Made by a program: the position numbers and the translations under genes
Notes under the pieces: model-generated
Seen by the model: the letters and a program-made list of their open reading frames with translations, nothing else
Told to the model about the DNA's origin: nothing
The model's database searches: none
Shown: positions 31,201 to 45,785 of the stretch, piece after piece
Numbering within the stretch: position 1 is the first letter of the stretch
Layout: every line of letters starts with the position of its first letter
Source: Siphlonurus alternatus
Taxonomy: Eukaryota; Arthropoda; Insecta; Ephemeroptera; Siphlonuridae
NCBI GenBank assembly: GCA_949825025.1
Contig: OX463782.1
Location: 62,001-126,000, forward strand
Direction of reading: 5' to 3'
DNA: 64,000 nt

Positions 31201-33675
31201 ATGAATTGAATAAATGAATTGGATTGAATTGATTTGAATTGAATTGATTTGAATTGAATTGATTTGAATTGAATTGAATTGAATTGAATTGAATTGATTT
31301 GAATTGAATTGACTTGAATTGAATAAATGAATTGCATTGAATTGAATTGAATTAAATAAGTGTTTTGAATTGAATTGAATAAATGAATTGAATTGATTTG
31401 AATTGAACTGCATTGAATTGAATTGAATTGAATTGAATAAATGAATTGAATTGATTTGAATTGATTTGAATTGAATTGATTTGAATTGAAATGAATTGAA
31501 TAAATGAATTGAATTGATTTGAATTGATTTGAATTGAATTGATTTGAATTGATTGAATTGAATTGACTTGAATTGAATAAATGAATTGAATTGATTTGAA
31601 TTGAATTAAATTGAATTGAAATAAATTGAATTGAATTGAATAAATGAATTGAATTAAATTGAATTGAATTGAATTGAATAAATGAATTGAATGAATGAAT
31701 TGAATTGAATTGAATTGAATTGAATTGAATTGAATAAATGAATTGAATTGAATAAATGAATTGAATTGCATTGATTTGAATTGAATTGAATTGAATTGAA
31801 TTGAATAAATGAATAGAATAAATTTGAATTGATTTGAATTGATATAAATTAAATTGATTTGAATTAAATTGACTTGAATTGAATGAATTGAATAAAAGAA
31901 TTGAATTGATTTGAATTGAATTAAATTAAATTGAATTAAATTGAATTGATTTGAATTAAATTGATTTGAATTGAATTGAATTTAATTGATTTGATTTGAA
32001 TTGAATTGACTTGAATTGGATCAATTGAATAAATGAATTGAATTGATTTGAATTGAATTAAATTGAATTAAATTGATTTGAATTGAATTGAATTGATTTG
32101 AATTGAATTGACTTGAATTCAATGAATTGAATAAATGAATTGAATTGAATTGAATTGAATAAATGAATTAAATAAATTTGAATTGATTTGAATTGAATTA
32201 AATTGAATTTATTGAATTTAATTGAATTGAATTGAATTGAATAAATGAATTGATTTGATTTGAATTGAATGAATTGAATTGAATTGATTTGAATTGAATG
32301 GAATTGATTTGAATTGACTTGAATTGAATGAATTGAATAAATAAATTGACTTGATTTGAATTGAATAAATGAATTGAATTGAATTAAATAAGTGAATTGA
32401 ATTGAATTGAATAAATGAATTGAATTGATTTGAATTGATTTGAATTGAATTGATTTGAATTGATTGAATTGAATTGAATTGAATAAATGAATTGAATTGA
32501 TTTGAATTGAATTGAATTGAATTGAATAAATGAATTGAATTGATTTGAATTCAATTGAATTAAATTGAATTGAAATTAATTGAATTGAATTGAATAAATG
32601 AATTGAATTAAATTAAATTGAATTGAATTGAATAAATGAATTGAATTGCATTGATTTGAATTGAATTGAATTGAATTGAATAAATGAATTGAATTAAATT
32701 AAATTGATTTGAATTGACTTGAATTGAATGAATTGAATAAAAGAATTGAATTGATTTTAATTGAATTAAATTAAATTAAATTGATTTGAATTGAATTGAT
32801 TTGAATTGAATTGAATTGATTTGAATTGAATTGACTTGAATTGAATCAATTGAATAAATGAATTGAATTGATTTGAATTGAATTGAATGAATTGAATAAA
32901 TGAGTTGAATTGAATTGAATTGAATAAATGAATTAAATAAATTTGAATTGAATTGAATTGAATTAAATTGAATTTAATTGAATTTAATTGAATTGAATTG
33001 AATTGAATTGAATTGAATTGAATAAATGAATTGAATTGAATTGAATTGAATTAAATAAGTGAATTGAATTGAATAAATGAACTGAACTGCATTGAATTGA
33101 ATTGAATTGAATTAATTTGAATTGATTTAAATTGAATTGACTTGAATTGAATGAATTGAATAAATGAATTGAATTGATTTGAATTGAATGAAATTGAATT
33201 GAATTGATTTGAATTGAACTGCATTGAATTGAATTGAATTGATTTGAATTAAATTGAATTGAAATGAATTGAATAAATGAATTGAATTGATTTGAATTGA
33301 TTTGAATTGAATTGATTTGAATTGATTGAATTGAATTGACTTGAATTGAATAAATGAATTGAATTGAATTGAATTGAATTAAATTGAATTGATAAAAATT
33401 GAATTGAATCGAATTGAATAAATGAATTGAATTGATTTGAATTGATTTGAATTGAATTGAATTGAATTGATTTGAATTGAATTGAATTGATTTGAATTGA
33501 ATTTAATTGAATTGAATAAATGAATTGAATTGATTTGAATTGAATTGAATTGAATTGAATTGAATTGAATTGAATTGAATTGAATTGAATTGAATAAATG
33601 AATTGAATTGCATTGATTTGAATTGAATTGAATTGAATTGAATTGAACAAATGAATTTAATTGATTTGAATTGAT
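28213..33675 (+). repeat. 5.44 kb tandem higher-order unit, copy B
   Basis: This is the second copy of the preceding unit, with offsets of 5435-5470 for all anchors checked. Both copies contain gagttgaattg (27458 and 32902) and paired gaattc sites (26670/27097 and 32115/32547). A private gaatcg occurs near 33408 where copy A has gaattg. Homology ends near 33675, where copy A jumped to its junction at 28213. The small offset changes are gains and losses of one to a few pentamers. Confidence 0.8.
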
Positions 33676-36600
33676 TTGAATTGAATTGATTTGAATTGAA
33701 TTGAATTGAATTGAAATGAATTGAATAAATGAATTGAATTGATTTGAATTGATTGAATTGAATTGACTTGAATTGAATAAATGAATTAAATTAAATTAAA
33801 TTGAATTGAATTGAATTAAATTGAATTGAATAAATAAATTGAATGAATGAATTGAATTGAATTGATTTGAATTGAATTGAATTGAATTGAATTGAATTGA
33901 ATTGAATAAATGAATTGAATTGCATTGATTTGAATTGAATTGAATTGATTTGAATTGAATTGAATTGAATTGAATTGAATTGAATAAATGAATTGAATTG
34001 CATTGATTTGAATTGAATTGAATTGAATTGAATAAATGAATTTAATTGATTTGAATTGATTTGAATTGAATTGATTTGAATTGATTTGAATTGAATTGAT
34101 TTGAATTGAAATGAATTGAATAAATGAATTGAATTGATTTGAATTGATTTGAATTGATTTGAATTGATTGAATTGACTTGAATTGAATAAATGAATTGAT
34201 TTGATTTGAATTGAATTGAATTAAATTGAATTGAAATAAATTGAATTGAATTGAATAAATGAATTGAATTAAATTAAATTGAATTGAATTGAATTGAATT
34301 GAATTAAATTGAATTGAATAAATTGAATGAATGAATTGAATTGAATTGATTTGAATTGAATTGAATTGAATTGAATTGAATTGAATTGAATAAATGAATT
34401 GAATTGCATTGATTTGAATTGAATTGAATTGAATTGAATTGAATTGAATTGAATTGAATAAATGAATTGAATAAATTTGAATTGATTTGAATTGAATTAA
34501 ATTAAATTGATTTGAATTGACTTGAATTGAATGAATTGAATAAAAGAATTGAATTGATTTTAATTGAATTAAATTAAATTAAATTAAATTAAATTAAATT
34601 AAATTGAATTGAATTGCATTGAATTGATTTGAATTAAATTGAATTGATTTGAATTGAATGAAATTGAATTGAATTGATTTGATTTGAATTGAATTGACTT
34701 GAATTGAATCAATTGAATAAATGAATTGAATTGATTTGAATTGAATCGAATTGAATTGATTTTAATTGAATTGAATTGAATGAATTGAATAAATGAATTG
34801 AATTGAATTGAATTGAATAAATGAATTGAATAAATTTGAATTGATTTGAATTGAATTGAATTAAATTGAATTGAATTGAATTGAATTGAATTGAATTGAA
34901 TTGAATGAATTGAATAAATGAATTGAATTGAATGAAATTGAATTGAATTGATTTGAATTGAATTGATTTGAATTGACTTGAATTGAATGAATTGAATTAA
35001 ATAAATTAATTGAATTGATTTGAATTGAATTGAATTGCTTTGAATTGAATTGAATTGAATTGATTTGAATTGACTTGAATTGAATGAATTGAATAAATGA
35101 ATTGGATTGAATTGATTTGAATTGAATTGATTTGAATTGAATTGATTTGAATTGAATTGAATTGAATTGAATTGAATTGAATTGAATTGAATTGAATTGA
35201 CTTGAATTGAATAAATGAATTGCATTGAATTGAATTGAATTAAATAAGTGTTTTGAATTGAATTGAATAAATGAATTGAATTGATTTGAATTGAACTGCA
35301 TTGAATTGAATTGAATTGAATTGAATAAATGAATTGAATTGATTTGAATTGAATTGATTTGAATTGAAATGAATTGAATAAATGAATTGAATTGATTTGA
35401 ATTGATTTGAATTGATTTGAATTGAATTAATTTGAATTGATTGAATTGAATTGACTTGAATTGAATAAATGAATTGAATTGATTTGAATTGAATTAAATT
35501 GAATTGAAATAAATTGAATTGAATTGAATAAATGAATTGAATTAAATTAAATTGAATTGAATTGAATTAAATTGAATTGAATAAATAAATTGAATGAATG
35601 AATTGAATTGAATTGATTTGAATTGAATTGAATTGAATTGAATTGAATTGAATTGAATTGAATTGAATTGAATTGAATAAATGAATTGAATTGCATTGAT
35701 TTGAATTGAATTGAATTGAATTGAATTGAATTGAATTGAATAAATGAATTGAATAAATTTGAATTGATTTGAATTGAATTAAATTAAATTGATTTGAATT
35801 GACTTGAATTGAATGAATTGAATAAAAGAATTGAATTGATTTTAATTGAATTAAATTAAATTAAATTAAATTAAATTGAATTGAATTGATTTGAATTGAA
35901 TTGAATTGATTTGAATTGAATTAAATTGAATTGAATTGATTTGATTTGAATTGAATTGACTTGAATTGAATCAATTGAATAAATGAATTGAATTGAATCG
36001 AATTGATTTGAATTGAATTGAATTGAATGAATTGAATAAATGAATTGAATTGAATTGAATTGAATTGAATTGAATAAATGAATTGAATTGATTTGAATGA
36101 AATTGAATTGAATTGAATTGAATTGATTTGAATTGACTTGAATTGAATGAATTGAATAAAAGAATTGAATTGATTTGAATTGAACTGCATTGAATTGAAT
36201 TGAATTGAATTGAATTGATTTGAATTGAATTGAATTGAATTGAATTGAATTGCTTTGAATTGAATTGAATTGAATTGATTTGAATTGAATTGACTTGAAT
36301 TGAATGAATTGAATAAATGAATTGGATTGAATTGATTTGAATTGAATTGATTTGAATTGAATTGAATTGAATTGAATTGAATAAATGAATTGAATTGATT
36401 TGATTTGAATGAAATTGAATTGAATTGATTTGAATTGAATTGAATTGATTTGATTTGAATTGAATTTACTTGAATTGAATGAATTGAATAAATAAATTGA
36501 CTTGATTTGAATTGAATTGAATAAATGAATTGAATTGAATTGAATTAAATAAGTGAATTGAATTGAATTGAATAAATGAATTAAATTGAATTGAATTGAA

Positions 36601-39137
36601 TTGATTTGAATTGAACTGCATTGAATTGAATTGAATTGATTTGAATTAAATTGAATTGAAATGAATTGAATAAATGAATTGAATTGATTTGAATTGATTT
36701 GAATTGATTTGAATTGATTGAATTGAATTGACTTGAATTGAATAAATGAATTGAATTGAATTGAATTGAATTAAATTGAATTGATAAAAATTGAATTGAA
36801 TTGAATTGAATAAATGAATTGAATTGATTTGAATTGAATTGAATTGAATTGATTTGAATTGAATTGAATTGAATTGAATAAATGAATTGAATTGATTTGA
36901 ATTGAATTGAATTGAATTGAATTGAATTGAATAAATGAATTGAATTGCATTGAATTGAATTGAATTGAATTGAATTGAATAAATGAATTTAATTGATTTG
37001 AATTGATTTGAATTGAATTGATTTGAATTGATTTGAATTGAATTGATTTGAATTGAAATGAATTGAATAAATGAATTGAATTGATTTGAATTGATTTGAA
37101 TTGAATTGACTTGAATTGAATAAATGAATTGAATTAAATTAAATTGAATTGAATTGAATTGAATTAAATTGAATTGAATAAATAAATTGAATGAATGAAT
37201 TGAATTGATTTGAATTGAATTGAATTGAATTGAATTGAATTGAATTGAATTGAATTGAATAAATGAATTGAATTGCATTGATTTGAATTGAATTGAATTG
37301 ATTTGAATTGAATTGAATTGAATTGAATTGAATTGAATAAATGAATTGAATTGATTTGAATTGATTTGAATTGATTTGAATTGAATTGAATTGAATTGAA
37401 TTGAATTGAATTGAATTGAATAAATGAATTGAATTGATTTGAATTGAATGAAATTGAATTGAATTGATTTGAATTGAATTGAATTGATTTGATTTGAATT
37501 GAATTGACTTGAATTGAATGAATTGAATAAATAAATTGACTTGATTTGAATTGAATAAATGAATTGAATTGAATTGAATTAAATAAGTGAATTGAATTGA
37601 ATTGAATAAATGAATTAAATTGAATTGAATTGAATTGATTTGAATTGAACTGCATTGAATTGAATTGAATTGATTTGAATTGATTTGAATTGATTGAATT
37701 GAATTGAATTGAATAAATGAATTGAATTGAATTGAATTAAATTGAATTGATATAAATTGAATTGAATTGAATTGAATTGAATTGAATAAATGAATTGAAT
37801 TGAATTGAATTGAATTGAATTGATTTGAATTGAATTGAATTGAATAAATGAATTGAATTTATTTGAATTGAATTGAATTGAATTGAATTAAATTGAATTA
37901 AATTGAATTGAATTGAATTGAATAAATGAATTGAATTGCATTGATTTGAATTGAATTGAATTGAATTGAATTGAATAAATGAATTTAATTGATTTGAATT
38001 GATTTGAATTGAATTGATTTGAATTGATTTGAATTGAATTGATTTGAAGTGAAATGAATTGAATAAATGAATTGAATTGATTTGAATTGATTGAATTGAA
38101 TTGACTTGAATTGAATAAATGAATTGAATTAAATTAAATTAAATTGAATTGAATTAAATTGAATTGAATAAATAAATTGAATGAATGAATTGAATTGAAT
38201 TGATTTGAATTGAATTGAATTGAATTGAATTGAATTGAATTGAATAAATGAATTGAATTGCATTGATTTGAATTGAATTGAATTGAATTGAATTGAATTG
38301 AATAAATGAATTTAATTGATTTGAATTGATTTGAATTGAATTGATTTGAATTGATTTGAATTGAATTGATTTGAATTGAAATGAATTGAATAAATGAATT
38401 GAAATGATTTGAATTGATTTGAATTGATTGAATTGAATTGACTTGAATTGAATAAATGAATTGATTTGATTTGAATTGAATTGAATTAAATTGAATTGAA
38501 TTGAATAAATGAATTGAATTAAATTAAATTGAATTGAATTGAATAAATAAATTGAATGAATGAATTGAATTGAATTGAATTGATTTGAATTGAATTGAAT
38601 TGAATTGAATTGAATTGAATTGAATTGAATTGAATAAATGAATTGAATTGCATTGATTTGAATTGAATTGAATTGAATTGAATTGAATTGAATTGAATTG
38701 AATAAATGAATTGAATAAATTTGAATTGATTTGAATTGAATTAAATTAAATTGATTTGAATTGACTTGAATTGAATGAATTGAATAAAAGAATTGAATTG
38801 ATTTTAATTGAATTAAATTAAATTAAATTAAATTGAATTGAATTGATTTGAATTGAATTGAATTGATTTGAATTGAATTAAATTGAATTGAATCGATTTG
38901 ATTTGAATTGAATTGACTTGAATTGAATCAATTGAATAAATGAATTGAATTGATTTGAATCGAATTGAATTGAATTGATTTGAATTGAATTGAATTGAAT
39001 GAATTGAATAAATGAATTGAATTGAATTGAATTGAATAAATGAATTGAATAAATTTGAATTGATTTGAATTGAATTGAATTTAATTAAATTGAATTGAAT
39101 TGAATTGAATTGAATTGAATTGAATTGAATTGAATTG
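33676..39137 (+). repeat. Mosaic satellite segment
   Basis: No gene or unique sequence is present. It includes a 7-unit TTAAA run (34571-34605), gtgttttg (35249, the last of five in the window), gataaaaa (near 36783), gatataaa (near 37750) and the private word gaagtgaaatg (near 38047). The part around 34.2-35.4 kb is collinear with 30.2-31.4 kb at an offset of about 3.89 kb, which does not match the 5.44 kb period. It is therefore a separate copying event. Confidence 0.6.
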
Positions 39138-39797
39138 AATGAATTGAATAAATGAATTGAATTGAATGAAATTGAATTGAATTGATTTGAATTGAATTGA
39201 TTTGAATTGACTTGAATTGAATGAATTGAATAAAAGAATTGAATTGATTTGAATTGAACTGCATTGAATTGAATTGAATTGAATAAATTAATTGAATTGA
39301 TTTGAATTGAATTGAATTGAATTGCTTTGAATTGAATTGAATTGAATTGATTTGAATTGAATTGACTTGAATTGAATGAATTGAATGAATTGAATGAATT
39401 GAATGAATTGAATGAATTGAATGAATTGAATAAATGAATTGGATTGAATTGATTTGAATTGAATTGATTTGAATTGAATTGAATTGAATTGAATTGAATA
39501 AATGAATTGAATTGATTTGAATTGAATGAAATTGAATTGAATTGATTTGAATTGAATTGAATTGATTTGATTTGAATTGACTTGAATTGAATGAATTGAA
39601 TAAATAAATTGACTTGATTTGAATTGAATTGAATAAATGAATTGAATTGAATTGAATTAAATAAGTGAATTGAATTGAATTGAATTGAATAAATGAATTA
39701 AATTGAATTGAATTGAATTGATTTGAATTGAACTGCATTGAATTGAATTGACTTGAATTGAATAAATGAATTGAATTGAATTGAATTAAATTGAATT
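39138..39797 (+). repeat. 0.65 kb tandem unit, copy A
   Basis: A 660 bp unit with anchors gaatgaaattg (39165), aaagaattg, aactgcattg, gctttg (39324), the amplified 9-bp array (39374-39427), ggattg (39441), aaataagtg and a second aactgcattg. The same order recurs in copy B 660-661 bp later, falling to 643 bp after the 9-bp array because copy B has two fewer 9-mers. Confidence 0.85.
39374..39427 (+). repeat. Six tandem copies of the 9-mer gaatgaatt
   Basis: Six perfect 9-bp units (one pentamer plus one tetramer) lie between cttgaatt and gaataaatgaattggatt. At homologous sites elsewhere, such as near 42475, there is one unit. On the complementary strand the 9-bp period is a multiple of three, so it reads as a pure Ser-Ile-His tripeptide repeat in one frame. 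Confidence 0.95.
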
Positions 39798-40440
39798 GAA
39801 TGAATTGAATAAATGAATTGAATTGAATGAAATTGAATTGAATTGATTTGAATTGAATTGATTTGAATTGACTTGAATTGAATGAATTGAATAAAAGAAT
39901 TGAATTGATTTGAATTGAACTGCATTGAATTGAATTGAATTGAATAAATTAATTGAATTGATTTGAATTGAATTGAATTGAATTGCTTTGAATTGAATTG
40001 AATTGAATTGATTTGAATTGAATTGACTTGAATTGAATGAATTGAATGAATTGAATGAATTGAATGAATTGAATAAATGAATTGGATTGAATTGATTTGA
40101 ATTGAATTGATTTGAATTGAATTGAATTGAATTGAATTGAATAAATGAATTGAATTGATTTGAATTGAATGAAATTGAATTGAATTGATTTGAATTGAAT
40201 TGAATTGATTTGATTTGAATTGACTTGAATTGAATGAATTGAATAAATAAATTGACTTGATTTGAATTGAATTGAATAAATGAATTGAATTGAATTGAAT
40301 TAAATAAGTGAATTGAATTGAATTGAATTGAATAAATGAATTAAATTGAATTGAATTGAATTGATTTGAATTGAACTGCATTGAATTGAATTGACTTGAA
40401 TTGAATAAATGAATTGAATTGAATTGAATTAAATTGAATT
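39798..40440 (+). repeat. 0.65 kb tandem unit, copy B
   Basis: This is the second copy of the 39138-39797 unit, 643 bp long. Anchors are gaatgaaattg (39825), gctttg (39985), four 9-mers (40035-40070) and ggattg (40084). It ends where gaattaaattgaattga is followed by taaaaattg instead of the atgaattgaataaatg found at the start of copy B. Confidence 0.85.
40035..40070 (+). repeat. Four tandem copies of the 9-mer gaatgaatt
   Basis: Four perfect units occupy the site homologous to 39374-39427. The two-unit (18 bp) difference accounts exactly for the change of offset between the two 0.65 kb copies from 661 to 643 bp, so array length changed after or during the duplication. Confidence 0.95.
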
Positions 40441-43040
40441 GATAAAAATTGAATTGAATTGAATTGAATAATTGAATTGAATTGATTTGAATTGAATTGA
40501 ATTGAATTGAATAAATGAATTGAATTGATTTGAATTGAATTGAATTGAATTGAATTGAATTGAATTGAATTGAATAAATGAATTGAATTGCATTGAATTG
40601 AATTGAATTGAATTGAATAAATGAATTTAATTGATTCGAATTGATTTGAATTGAATTGATTTGAATTGATTTGAATTGAATTGATTTGAATTGAAATGAA
40701 TTGAATAAATGAATTGAATTGATTTGAATTGATTTGAATTGATTGAATTGAATTGACTTGAATTGAATAAATGAATTGAATGAATGAATTGAATTGAATT
40801 GATTTGAATTGAATTGAATTGAATTGAATTGAATTGAATTGAATTGAATTGAATTGAATTGAATTGAATAAATGAATTGAATTGCATTGATTTGAATTGA
40901 ATTGAATTGATTTGAATTGAATTGAATTGAATTGAATTGAATTGAATTGAATAAATGAATTGAATTGCATTGATTTGAATTGAATTGAATTGAATTGAAT
41001 AAATGAATTTAATTGATTTGAATTGATTTGAATTGAATTGATTTGAATTGATTTGAATTGATTTGAATTGAAATGAATTGAATAAATGAATTGAATTGAT
41101 TTGAATTGATTTGAATTGATTGAATTGAATTGACTTGAATTGAATAAATGAATTGAATTGACTTGAATTGAATAAATGAATTGAATTGATTTGAATTGAA
41201 TTGAATTGAATTGAATTGAATAAATGAATTTAATTGATTTGAATTGATTTGAATTGAATTGATTTGAATTGAATTGAATTGAAAAAAAGAATTGAATTTA
41301 TTTGAATTGAATTGAATTGAATTGAATTGAATTAAATTGAATTGAATTGAATTGAATAAATGAATTGAATTGCATTGATTTGAATTGAATTGAATTGAAT
41401 TGAATTGAATAAATGAATTTAATTGTTTTGAATTGATTTGAATTGAATTGATTTGAATTGATTTGAATTGAATTGATTTGAATTGAAATGAATTGAATAA
41501 ATGAATTGAATTGATTTGAATTGATTGAATTGAATTGAATAAATGAATTGAATTAAATTAAATTGAATTGAATTGAATTAAATTGAATTGAATAAATAAA
41601 TTGAATGAATGAATTGAATTGAATTGATTTGAATTGAATTGAATTGAATTGAATTAAATTGAATTGAATTGAATTGAATAAATGAATTGAATTGCATTGA
41701 TTTGAATTGAATTGAATTGAATTGAATTGAATTGAATTGATTTGAATTGATTGAATTGAATTGACTTGAATTGAATAAATGAATTGATTTGATTTGAATT
41801 GAATTGAATAAAATTGAATTGAAATAAATTGAATTGAATTGAATAAATGAATTGAATTAAATTAAATTGATTTGAATTGACTTGAATTGAATGAATTGTA
41901 TAAAAGAATTGAATTGATTTTAATTGAATTAAATTAAATTAAATTGAATTGATTTGAATTGAATTGAATTGATTTGAATTAAATTGAATTGAATTGATTT
42001 GATTTGAATTGAATTGACTTGAATTGAATCAATTGAATAAAGGAATTGAATTGATTTGAATTGAATCGAATTGAATTGATTTGAATTGAATTGAATTGAA
42101 TTGAATGAATTGAATAAATGAATTGAATTGAATTGAATTGAATAAATGAATTGAATAAATTTGAATTGATTTGAATTGAATTGAATTTAATTAAATTGAA
42201 TTGAATTGAATTGAATTGAATTGAATTTAATTGAATGAATTGAATAAATGAATTGAATTGAATGAAATTGAATTGAATTGATTTGAATTGAATTGATTTG
42301 AATTGACTTGAATTGAATGAATTGAATAAAAGAATTGAATTGATTTGAATTGAACTGCATTGAATTGAATTGAATTGAATAAATTAATTGAATTGATTTG
42401 AATTGAATTGAATTGAATTGAATTGCTTTGAATTGAATTTAATTGAATTGATTTGAATTGAATTGACTTGAATTGAATGAATTGAATAAATGAATTGGAT
42501 TGAATTGATTTGAATTGAATTGATTTGAATTGAATTGAATTGAATAAATGAATTGAATTGATTTGAATTGAATGAAATTGAATTGAATTGATTTGAATTG
42601 AATTGAATTGATTTGATTTGATTTGAATTGAATTGACTTGAATTGAATGAATTGAATAAATAAATTGACTTGATTTGAATTGAATTGAATAAATGAATTG
42701 AATTGAATTGAATTAAATAAGTGAATTGAATTGAATTGAATAAATGAATTAAATTGAATTGAATTGATTTGAATTGAACTGCATTGAATTGAATTGAATT
42801 GATTTGAATTAAATTGAATTGAAATGAATTGAATAAATGAATTGAATTGATTTGAATTGATTTGCATTGAATTGATTTGAATTGATTGAATTGAATTGAC
42901 TTGAATTGAATAAATGAATTGAATTGAATTGAATTGAATTAAATTGAATTGATAAAAATTGAATTGAATTGAATTGAATAAATGAATTGAATTGAATTGA
43001 ATTGAATTGAATTGAATTGAATAAATGAATTGAATTGATT
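40441..43040 (+). repeat. Mosaic satellite segment
   Basis: Pentamer satellite without genes. It holds gataaaaa (40441 and near 42951), an unusual run of seven A (41282-41288, in gaaaaaaagaattg), a stretch rich in gaatttaatt, a variant gaattgtataaaag (near 41896) where homologous loci have gaattgaataaaag, and gctttg (near 42425) with a single 9-mer following. Confidence 0.6.
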
Positions 43041-45785
43041 TGAATTGAATTGAATTGAATTGAATTGAATTGAATTGAATAAATGAATTGAATTGCATTG
43101 AATTGAATTGAATTGAATTGAATAAATGAATTTAATTGATTTGAATTGATTTGAATTGAATTGATTTGAATTGAATTGATTTGAATTGAAATGAATTGAA
43201 TAAATGAATTGAATTGATTTGAATTGATTTGAATTGATTGAATTGACTTGAATTGAATAAATGAATTGAATTAAATTAAATTGAATTGAATTGAATTAAA
43301 TTGAATTGAATAAATAAATTGAATGAATGAATTGAATTGAATTGATTTGAATTGAATTGAATTGAATTGAATTGAATTGAATTGAATTGAATAAATGAAT
43401 TGAATTGCATTGATTTGAATTGAATTGAATTGATTTGAATTGAATTGAATTGAATTGAATTGAATTGAATTGAATAAATGAATTGAATTGATTTGAAATG
43501 ATTTGAATTGATTTGAATTGAATTGAATTGAATTGAATTTAATTTAATTGAATTGAATTGAATTGAATTGAATTGAATAAATGAATTGAATTGATTTGAA
43601 TTGAATGAAATTGAATTGAATTGATTTGAATTGAATTGAATTGATTTGAATTGAATTGACTTGAATTGAATGAATTGAATAAATAAATTGACTTGATTTG
43701 AATTGAATTGAATAAATGAATTGAATTGAATTGAATTAAATAAGTGAATTGAATTGAATTGAATAAATGAATTAAAATGAATTGAATTGAATTGATTTGA
43801 ATTGAACTGCATTGAATTGAATTGAATTGATTTGAATTGAATTGAATTGAAATGAATTGAATAAATGAATTGAATTGATTTGAATTGAATTGATTTGAAT
43901 TGATTGAATTGAATTGAATTGAATTGAATAAATGAATTGAATTGAATTGAATTGAATTAAATTGAATTGATATAAATTGAATTGAATTGAATTGAATTGA
44001 ATAAATGAATTGAATTGATTTGAATTGAATTGAATTGAATAAATGAATTGAATTTATTTGAATTGAATTGAATTGAATTGAATTGAATTAAATTGAATTG
44101 AATTGAATAAATGAATTGAATTGCATTGATTTGAATTGAATTGAATAAATGAATTTAATTGATTTGAATTGATTTGAATTTAATTGATTTGAATTGATTT
44201 GAATTGAATTGATTTGAATTGAAATGAATTGAATAAATGAATTGAATTGATTTGAATTGATTGAATTGAATTGACTTGAATTGAATAAATGAATTGAATT
44301 AAATTAAATTGAATTGAATTGAATTAAAATGAATTGAATAAATAAATTGAATGAATGAATTGAATTGATTTGAATTGAATTGAATTGAATTGAATTAAAT
44401 TGAATTGAATAAATGAATTGAATTGCATTGATTTGAATTGAATTGAATTGAATTGAATTGAATTGAATTGAATAAATGAATTTAATTGATTTGAATTGAT
44501 TTGAATTGAATTGATTTGAATTGATTTGAATTGAATTGATTTGAATTGAAATGAATTGAATAAATGAATTGAATTGATTTGAATTGATTTGAATTGATTG
44601 AATTGAATTGACTTGAATTGAATAAATGAATTGATTAGATTTGAATTGAATTGAATTAAATTGAATTGAAATAAATTGAATTGAATTGAATAAATGAATT
44701 GAATTAAATTAAATTGAATTGAATTGAATTAAATTGAATAAATAAATTGAATGAATGAATTGAATTGAATTGAATTGAATTGAATTGAATTGAATTGAAT
44801 TGAATAAATGAATTGAATTGCATTGATTTGAATTGAATTGAATTGAATAAATGAATTGAATAAATTTGAATTGATTTGAATTGAATTAAATTAAATTGAT
44901 TTGAATTGACTTGAATTGAATGAATTGAATAAAAGAATTGAATTGATTTTAATTGAATTAAATTAAATTAAATTAAATTGAATTGAATTGAATTGAATTG
45001 AATTGATTTGAATTGAATTAAATTGAATTGAATTGATTTGATTTGAATTGAATTGACTTGAATTGAATCAATTGAATAAATGAATTGAATTGATTTGAAT
45101 TGAATCGAATTGAATTGATTTGAATTGAATTGAATTGAATGAATTGAATAAATGAATTGAATTGAATTGAATTGAATAAATGAATTGAATAAATTTGAAT
45201 TGATTTGAATTGAATTGAATTTAATTAAATTGAATTGAATTGAATTGAATTGAATTGAATTGAATTGAATGAATTGAATAAATGAATTGAATTGAATGAA
45301 ATTGAATTGAATTGATTTGAATTGAATTGATTTGAATTGACTTGAATTGAATAAATTGAATAAAAGAATTGAATTGATTTGAATTGAACTGCATTGAATT
45401 GAATTGAATTGAATAAATTAATTGAATTGATTTGAATTGAATTGAATTGAATTGAATTGCTTTGAATTGAATTGAATTGATTTGAATTGACTTGAATTGA
45501 ATGAATTGAATAAATGAATTGGATTGAATTGATTTGAATTGAATTGATTTGAATTGAATTGAATTGAATTGAATAAATGAATTGAATTGATTTGAATTGA
45601 ATGAAATTGAATTGAATTGATTTGATTTGAATTGAATTGACTTGAATTGAATGAATTGAATAAATAAATTGACTTGATTTGAATTGAATTGAATAAATGA
45701 ATTGAATTGAATTGAATTAAATAAGTGAATTGAATTGAATTGAATAAATGAATTAAATTGAATTGAATTGAATTGATTTGAATTG
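43041..45785 (+). repeat. 2.74 kb tandem unit, copy A
   Basis: Anchors are atttgaaatg (43491), tataaattg (43971), the double gaatttaattg (44151) and gattagattt (44633). They recur at 46224, 46709, 46889 and about 47366, an offset of 2733-2738. The unit contains the first third of the 8 kb higher-order unit (the part equivalent to 492-3000) joined to an upstream flank. Confidence 0.8.

Noticed and set aside
39085..40381. Two minus-strand open frames with a Ser-Ile-His tripeptide repeat, suggestive of a histidine-rich protein
   Set aside because: The tripeptide repeat is the 9-bp gaatgaatt array read in one frame. Flanks are ordinary satellite, and there is no sign of a gene.
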